Source: Alkalihalobacillus sp. YIM B00296
Lineage (GTDB): Bacteria; Bacillota; Bacilli; Bacillales; Fictibacillaceae
Assembly: GCF_020179385.1 (NCBI RefSeq)
Contig: NZ_JAIBLJ010000003.1
Location: 23,098 to 87,097 of the forward strand
DNA: 64,000 bases
Direction of reading: 5' to 3'
A model generated the notes under the pieces. The model was given only the letters and a program-made list of their open reading frames with translations, made no database searches and was not told the DNA's origin. Below, piece after piece: positions 59,234 to 64,000 of the stretch (positions are counted from its first letter, which is position 1; each line of letters opens with the position of its first letter). The translations under genes were made by a program, and so were the position numbers.

Positions 59234-60736
59234 CTATACCTTCTCCTTGTCGTAAATGATCGTTTTCAAAAGAGGCCAGTCGATGTTTTCTTGCAAGTGA
59301 GCAGCCAGGGCATCATACCGATCTTCCTTCAAATCAGCAGCATAGATAGGAGTCCTCTTTTCTAAGCCTTTCCGTTCACGAATCAGGTTCAACCACGCAT
59401 TCCTCCAACCATCATTGTGGAACAGGTGATGAAGATAGGTTCCGATGATTGTCCCCGTACGATTGCAGTACCCATCAGTTTGACCATTTTCGAGCTGTAT
59501 GAAATATTGATCCTTTTTGAAATGGACCGTCTTCCCTAAATGGATTTCATAACCATCGACATGTAAGTTTACCTTGAGGCGTTTGGAGTTGATAGACCCT
59601 TTGACCCTGTTTGTCTCTTTGACCGGATGGAAGATCGTTTCCGCAGGTATAAGGCCCAGCCCTTTAACTTTTTTACCAATCGAGCCGGTATCTGTTCCAG
59701 CTTCATCAATGATGAATTCACCAAGCATTTGATAGCCTCCGCAAATCCCGATAAGGAGACCGCCTTTTTCTGTAAAATCTTTTATAGGACCATCGAGGCC
59801 AGTGTCCTTCAAATACTGTAAGTCATTGATTGTACTCTTCGTGCCTGGAATGATGACTGCATCAGGGGTCCCGAACTCAGATATATGTTTGATCCAGCGG
59901 ACTGATACATCTGGTTCATATGTGAACGGTTCCAAGTCATTATAGTTGGAAACATAGGGGAGATAAATGACGGCTAGATCGATCTCACCATCTCTGTTTT
60001 TGTTCATTTGCTGTTGCAAGGATAAGGAGTCTTCCCCATCGATCCCATGATGATGGATATAAGGCAGTATACCAAGAACAGGTATTCCAGTTCGTTCCTC
60101 CAGCCATTGGATGCCATCTCGGAACAAGCCTATATCTCCTCGGAACTTATTGATGATCAATCCTCGGACTCTTTTCAGTTCCTCTGGTGCTAGTAACTCA
60201 AGTGTTCCTATAATACTGGCAAAGATCCCCCCTCGATCGATGTCTGCGACCAACAGCACAGGTACATCCGCCATTTCAGCAACTTTCATGTTGACAAGTT
60301 CACGGTCTTTCAGATTGATCTCAACAGGACTTCCTGCACCTTCAATAACCACAATATCAAAGTGCCCTTCCAAATATTCAAGTGAGGAGCGGATTACATC
60401 TATTCCTTTTTCATAAAACTGATTCCGATACCCGCTCCCGGATATTGTTTCAAAACTTTTTCCATGAAGGACGATTTCTGACTGCTGATCAGATCGGGGT
60501 TTCAACAAGATCGGATTCATCCAAACAGAGGCTTCCGATTTCGCTGCTTCAGCCTGAATCCCCTGAGCCCTGCCGATCTCTTCACCATTGATGGTGACAT
60601 ATGAATTATTGGACATGTTTTGTGACTTGAATGGTGTGACCTTCCAGCCTTCATTCGCCAATAAACGACATATTCCCGTTGCAATCAAGCTCTTCCCGAC
60701 GTCTGAAGCTGTTCCCTGGATCATGATCCCCTTCAT
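59234..60736 (-). CDS. cbiP: Cobyric acid synthase
   Basis: 500 residues. N-terminal dethiobiotin-synthetase-like ATPase (QGTASDVGKSLIATGICRLL), then RGLIINKFRGD and a class I glutamine amidotransferase domain. Cys is in LLIGICGGYQMLG and the catalytic His in YLHHLFHN. It amidates the b, d, e and g side chains of adenosylcobyrinic acid a,c-diamide. De novo corrin-ring genes are not visible, so in this organism it may work on salvaged corrinoids or on a ring made elsewhere. Confidence 0.96.
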   Translation of the reverse strand: MKGIMIQGTASDVGKSLIATGICRLLANEGWKVTPFKSQNMSNNSYVTINGEEIGRAQGIQAEAAKSEASVWMNPILLKPRSDQQSEIVLHGKSFETISGSGYRNQFYEKGIDVIRSSLEYLEGHFDIVVIEGAGSPVEINLKDRELVNMKVAEMADVPVLLVADIDRGGIFASIIGTLELLAPEELKRVRGLIINKFRGDIGLFRDGIQWLEERTGIPVLGILPYIHHHGIDGEDSLSLQQQMNKNRDGEIDLAVIYLPYVSNYNDLEPFTYEPDVSVRWIKHISEFGTPDAVIIPGTKSTINDLQYLKDTGLDGPIKDFTEKGGLLIGICGGYQMLGEFIIDEAGTDTGSIGKKVKGLGLIPAETIFHPVKETNRVKGSINSKRLKVNLHVDGYEIHLGKTVHFKKDQYFIQLENGQTDGYCNRTGTIIGTYLHHLFHNDGWRNAWLNLIRERKGLEKRTPIYAADLKEDRYDALAAHLQENIDWPLLKTIIYDKEKV

Positions 60737-61278
60737 TTAGTCACCCCTTTCATCAAAATCGGCACACCAGACTCGACCAAAAATGTCTGGTGTGCATTTG
60801 AGACGATTTGTTGGTGCAAGATCCCTAACGTCTGTTTATATGTTAAGACAAGTTCATTTTCCAGTATAGGTTCGTTTAAAATTTCGTTGCTGACGATGAT
60901 CAATGTATGGCAGTTCTCCCTTAACTGTCCGATTCCGTCTATGATGGAATCAATCAACCTGTCATCGGGATGTGTGTCCGAGTAAAAGAGTTCATTATTC
61001 AACAGGGTTGTCAAACAATCCAAAAGCAAGATATCACTAGCAGTAAAGTTTTCAGCGAGTTTTCCAATATTCCTCGGTTGTTCCCACGTCTTCCAAAACT
61101 GGTTAGAATGTTGCCTGTCCCGTTCATGCTTTTCAATACGCCTCCCCATTTCCAGATCAGAACGTAACCCTGTCGCGATGTAATTGAGCTTTCCATTGCT
61201 GGCAATCGCTTTATCCGTAGCGATCTTTTCGGCTAAATTGCTTTTACCGCTACGGACTCCACCAGTGATGAATATCAT
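60733..61278 (-). CDS. cobU: Adenosylcobinamide kinase / guanylyltransferase
   Basis: 181 residues from ATG 61278, overlapping the cobD stop by four bases. An earlier in-frame ATG at 61296 lies on the ribosome site. P-loop FITGGVRSGKSNLAEK; the later HERDRQHSNQFWKTWE holds the guanylylation His region, and LLLDCLTTLLNN is the B motif. It phosphorylates adenosylcobinamide and adds GMP from GTP. Confidence 0.93.
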   Translation of the reverse strand: MIFITGGVRSGKSNLAEKIATDKAIASNGKLNYIATGLRSDLEMGRRIEKHERDRQHSNQFWKTWEQPRNIGKLAENFTASDILLLDCLTTLLNNELFYSDTHPDDRLIDSIIDGIGQLRENCHTLIIVSNEILNEPILENELVLTYKQTLGILHQQIVSNAHQTFLVESGVPILMKGVTK

Positions 61279-62354
61279 AGATGATGTTGCCTCCATTGCT
61301 TCAACACCTCGATCAAACGGTTATTTTCAGATGAATGTTTGATTCCAAAACGAAGCCATCTTCCATCCAATCCAGGAAAATTATACGTGTGTCTTGGTAC
61401 GATTCCGTTTCTCAATAGATGACGGAGCAGCGGTAACTGATCTTCATTATCTGTATCTTTCAATAGATAAAAATTTGCTTTAGAGGGAGAGAACGCATAA
61501 GGTTCATTTTCGAAAAACGTAAACAGTTTCCGTCGTTCCTTACCTAAGTAATTGCATGTTTCGACCATAAAGGATCGGTTCTTCAAACAGATTTCTCCTG
61601 CAGCCAGTGCTGGAACATTCACACTCCAATGAGTCTGGTAGCTCTTGATTCGTCGGACGATCTCTGGGTGTGCGATCATATAACCTAGCCTTAGGCCTGG
61701 TATCGCGAACATCTTCGTCATCGAACGGATGATGATCAGGTTCCGGAATTCTTCTGTAAACGGGATAATCGGCTCATAGTCGGACACCATGTCGTAAAAG
61801 GCTTCATCCAATATGAATAGACACTCCGCATCTTTACTGGCATTGAGCAGCTGAATGATTGATTCAAAATGATATTGTACGCCAGTTGGGTTGTTCGGAT
61901 TACATAGAAAAAGGGCATCTATTCCTTTAAGCTTATTTTGTAGCTTCTCTATATTCATTTCCCAATCGGGAGCCTCGAGGTGGTGATAGTGGATCTTGCA
62001 TCCATTTAGATGGCAGTTTTTCTCATATTCCGAGAATGTCGGTTGAATGATCAAAACGTTTTTCCCATTTAACATCCTTGACACGAGGCTGATCAGATCT
62101 GCACCGCCATTTCCGATCAAGATCGATTGCGGCTCCACTTGTTCAACCTCCGATATGGTTTTTTTAAGTTCCGTTGCATCAGGGTCGGGGTAATCCGTGA
62201 TCCTATGGAATATTTCCATCCACCGTGCTTCCAATTCAGGTGGCGGGCCAAGCGGATTGATGTTGGCACTGAAGTCGATCAATCTCTCGGGCATTGGTAA
62301 ATCGAGAGCTTCATAAAGATAGTTTGGATTAGAACCATGTGATGGCCAATTCAA
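61275..62354 (-). CDS. cobD: Threonine-phosphate decarboxylase / aminotransferase-like
   Basis: 359 residues from TTG 62354 with AGGAGGG 7 bases upstream; it starts inside the end of cbiB. It is a fold-type I PLP enzyme related to histidinol-phosphate aminotransferase. Features are DFSANINPLGPP, NPNNPTG, LDEAFYDMV, and the PLP Lys in RSMTKMFAIPGLRLGY. CobD makes (R)-1-amino-2-propanol phosphate from L-threonine phosphate, the linker used by CbiB. Confidence 0.93.
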   Translation of the reverse strand: MNWPSHGSNPNYLYEALDLPMPERLIDFSANINPLGPPPELEARWMEIFHRITDYPDPDATELKKTISEVEQVEPQSILIGNGGADLISLVSRMLNGKNVLIIQPTFSEYEKNCHLNGCKIHYHHLEAPDWEMNIEKLQNKLKGIDALFLCNPNNPTGVQYHFESIIQLLNASKDAECLFILDEAFYDMVSDYEPIIPFTEEFRNLIIIRSMTKMFAIPGLRLGYMIAHPEIVRRIKSYQTHWSVNVPALAAGEICLKNRSFMVETCNYLGKERRKLFTFFENEPYAFSPSKANFYLLKDTDNEDQLPLLRHLLRNGIVPRHTYNFPGLDGRWLRFGIKHSSENNRLIEVLKQWRQHHL

Positions 62355-63294
62355 GTAAAGTCCCTCCTATCCATAAAACAAATAAAAATCCTAAAAGTGT
62401 ATGTTCCATGATTGTGTTTGCATATATGATGTTATCTTTCGTCAAAGGTACGACCGCTTCCCCCATGACGGCCCTCTGGGATATGTTCCCCCCATAATAG
62501 TTGATGCCGCCGAGTGAAACGCCCAGCAGTGCTGCCACAGCTGCTTCGCCCCAACCACTGTTCGGACTTGGGTGCTTTTTCGCATCCCGGAACAGCAACT
62601 TCCAGGTGGTCATTCTGTAGTGATGCTTCGGTCTATTCCATATCAACATGACAAAAGCAGTCAATCGGCTCGGAATCCAGTTGAGAATATCATCCATCCT
62701 GGCAGAAGCCCAGCCGAATCGTCGGTATTGGTCATTCCGGTATCCAACCATAGAGTCACAGGTATTGACTGCCCTGTAGATCATGGCAAATGGGGCGCCG
62801 CCAATCAGGGCCCAGAACAATGGTGCGGTGATCCCATCACTCGTATTTTCAGCAACGGTTTCAACAGTAGCACGAGTGATTTCTCCCTCATCCAAATTAT
62901 CAGTATCACGACCGACTATGTAGGAAAGTTTTTTACGAGCTTTGTCGATATTACCTTGTACGAGTGGTTGATGGACCTCCATTGCAGCCTGCTTCAAACT
63001 CTTTCTGGCAATGGTTGTCGAGATGATCACCCCCTCCATGAATACGCCTATGAACGGATTCACTTGATAAGTGAACCATACGAACAAGAATGTGATCGTC
63101 CCGGTTGTCAATATGACAAAAAGGAGCATGAAAACTCCTTTTTGCAATCGAAACGGACCCTTATTCATTTTTGTTTCCAAGCTGGCTACCAATCTTCCAA
63201 TCCATCGAACAGGATGAGGCCACTCAGGGGGATCACCGACAAGTGCATCAATAACAAATGCAAGTGTAATTGCGTACAAGTGAAAGAGGATCAT
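62329..63294 (-). CDS. cbiB: Adenosylcobinamide-phosphate synthase
   Basis: 321 residues from ATG 63294 (AAAGGAAAC upstream), overlapping the cbiZ stop by ATGA. The longer frame from 63339 is not needed. It is a membrane protein with GDPPEWPHPVRWIGRL, VETVAENTSDGITAPLFW and GYRNDQYRRFGWASARMDDILNW, all hallmarks of CbiB. It couples aminopropanol phosphate to adenosylcobyric acid. Confidence 0.95.
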   Translation of the reverse strand: MILFHLYAITLAFVIDALVGDPPEWPHPVRWIGRLVASLETKMNKGPFRLQKGVFMLLFVILTTGTITFLFVWFTYQVNPFIGVFMEGVIISTTIARKSLKQAAMEVHQPLVQGNIDKARKKLSYIVGRDTDNLDEGEITRATVETVAENTSDGITAPLFWALIGGAPFAMIYRAVNTCDSMVGYRNDQYRRFGWASARMDDILNWIPSRLTAFVMLIWNRPKHHYRMTTWKLLFRDAKKHPSPNSGWGEAAVAALLGVSLGGINYYGGNISQRAVMGEAVVPLTKDNIIYANTIMEHTLLGFLFVLWIGGTLLELAITWF

Positions 63295-64000
63295 GACTGT
63301 TTCCTTTTTTCGTAGTTTTGAATCGCTTCTTTCGTACATTCATATACTGCTTTACTGATCAGTTTTCCAAGTGGTGAGATCGTACCGGCAAATTCAAGCT
63401 TTCTTCCGGTTTGGGTAGCAGCGATCAAAATACTGTCAGTGGACGTCCCTGTTGCAAATGTACCGCTTACTTTATCCATCACCTGTTGATCATGCAACAC
63501 TTTGACTTTAGCCTCTGTTGCTGTCATCATACTTTGGATGAATGCTTCTTCTGTCATTTCCCCATTGACGAATATCCATGTATTGATGGTTCCTGACTGC
63601 ATCTGAAAGTCATGCAGGTAACTTTTAGAGGCGTCGATGGCGTTTCCTACTCCGGCTGTTATGATGACGAAAATGGAAAATCCATCTCTTTCATAAGAAC
63701 GTAATGCTGCGTCTTTCAACTGGACCGCTGTCATCATCCCGACAGTTTCAGAAGGTTCAAATCCATGGCCTTTCAAATATTGGACCATTTCCTGCTTGTA
63801 GTCGCTGCAGTCATAATCAAGAGCCACATGTCTGTTGATGAAGATCTGGTGCCAGCCTGTTCCAGATCCGACTACGCCTGAAGACATCGTTTTTAATGGA
63901 ATTGGAGTGCGTAATACGATTCGTTCATCTGATATGGTAACGAATGAGGAGTCGACATGGACTCCATCCCGCTTATTGGACGACTTTTTCGGAAGAAGAA
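63291..64000 (-). CDS. cbiZ: Adenosylcobinamide amidohydrolase (CbiZ), probably the C-terminal half of a BtuD-CbiZ fusion; 5' end outside window
   Basis: The frame is open to the window edge. Residues before the first ATG at 63887 continue coding (LPKKSSNKRDGVHVDSSFVT, then TISDERIVLRTPIPLKTMSSG). The CbiZ core follows: SGVVGSGTGWHQIFINRHV, MMTAVQLKDA, VIITAGVGNAIDA and GTSTDSILIAATQTG. CbiZ cuts pseudo- or other cobamides to cobyric acid for remodelling. In B. subtilis YvrA a BtuD-type ABC ATPase carries CbiZ at its C-terminus. The residues read here upstream of CbiZ fit a linker of such a fusion, but the ATPase itself is not visible. Confidence 0.85.
   Translation of the reverse strand, partial: LLPKKSSNKRDGVHVDSSFVTISDERIVLRTPIPLKTMSSGVVGSGTGWHQIFINRHVALDYDCSDYKQEMVQYLKGHGFEPSETVGMMTAVQLKDAALRSYERDGFSIFVIITAGVGNAIDASKSYLHDFQMQSGTINTWIFVNGEMTEEAFIQSMMTATEAKVKVLHDQQVMDKVSGTFATGTSTDSILIAATQTGRKLEFAGTISPLGKLISKAVYECTKEAIQNYEKRKQS

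Noticed and set aside
62572-63315. Long open frame on the plus strand opposite cbiB (247 codons), and similar ones opposite copB, odhA and odhB
   Set aside because: They lack ribosome sites and known motifs, and lie fully opposite well-identified genes. They are by-products of the codon use on the coding strand.

Overview
The window looks like the chromosome of a moderately AT-rich, spore-forming Bacillaceae member, probably a salt- or alkali-tolerant one. Ribosome sites are strong GGAGG-type, TTG and GTG starts are frequent, and rho-independent terminators are abundant. The gene content is typical of the group: CsbB/GtrA/YfhO, YkuK, YjzC, an LPXTA surface protein with a class D sortase, odhAB, lysA and CblS/CblT. 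No rRNA, tRNA, CRISPR array or complete insertion sequence is visible.

Layout. 1-2.2 kb: the 5' part of a His/Cys-repeat protein and decayed genes. 2.2-6.1 kb: a TetR/MFS pair with matching operator sites and a CopB-type copper ATPase. 6.4-7 kb: a frameshifted DinB gene. 7-10.9 kb: yfhO-gtrA-csbB, a lipoteichoic-acid glycosylation set. 11.1-13.6 kb: a DUF3231 gene, an OsmC-like gene with an in-frame UGA exactly where the family has its catalytic cysteine, and lysA. 13.8-26.3 kb: an ectoine/hydroxyectoine catabolic island. 26.5-34.5 kb: assorted metabolism (SDR, lipoprotein, branched-chain aminotransferase, aldo/keto reductase, YeeE/YedE sulfur-compound transporter, CBS protein, YjzC, zinc alcohol dehydrogenase). 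34.6-37.5 kb: an HTH gene and a run of broken genes (RNase J, RF3, flavin reductase). 37.7-44.5 kb: a desaturase-like flavoenzyme, an MBL hydrolase and odhBA. 44.9-46 kb: remnants of a nucleoside hydrolase and a glutaminase. 46.3-54.5 kb: LVIVD-repeat protein, MFS exporter, Csp-like copper protein, guanylate-kinase-like protein, beta-lactamase-like hydrolase, sortase and its substrate. 54.6-64 kb: a dispersed repeat, YkuK and a ten-gene cobalamin assembly and salvage operon that runs off the right edge.

The most interesting system is the island at 14.4-26.3 kb. It carries recognisable EutD/DoeA (ectoine hydrolase), EutC, EutB, a semialdehyde dehydrogenase and a BCCT transporter. The usual DoeB/EutE deacetylase, the diaminobutyrate transaminase and the EnuR regulator are not there. 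In their positions are an M20 amidohydrolase, a cystathionine-gamma-lyase-type PLP enzyme with a homoserine dehydrogenase, and a PucR-type regulator. This suggests a re-wired Gram-positive route for ectoine breakdown.

Two other items stand out. The OsmC-like gene is a good selenoprotein candidate, with a SECIS-like hairpin at the right distance from the UGA. A short dispersed repeat begins on the stop codon of three unrelated genes, always in the same orientation. The window has more broken genes than usual, so some frameshifts could be assembly errors. That does not readily explain an in-frame UGA at a catalytic position.
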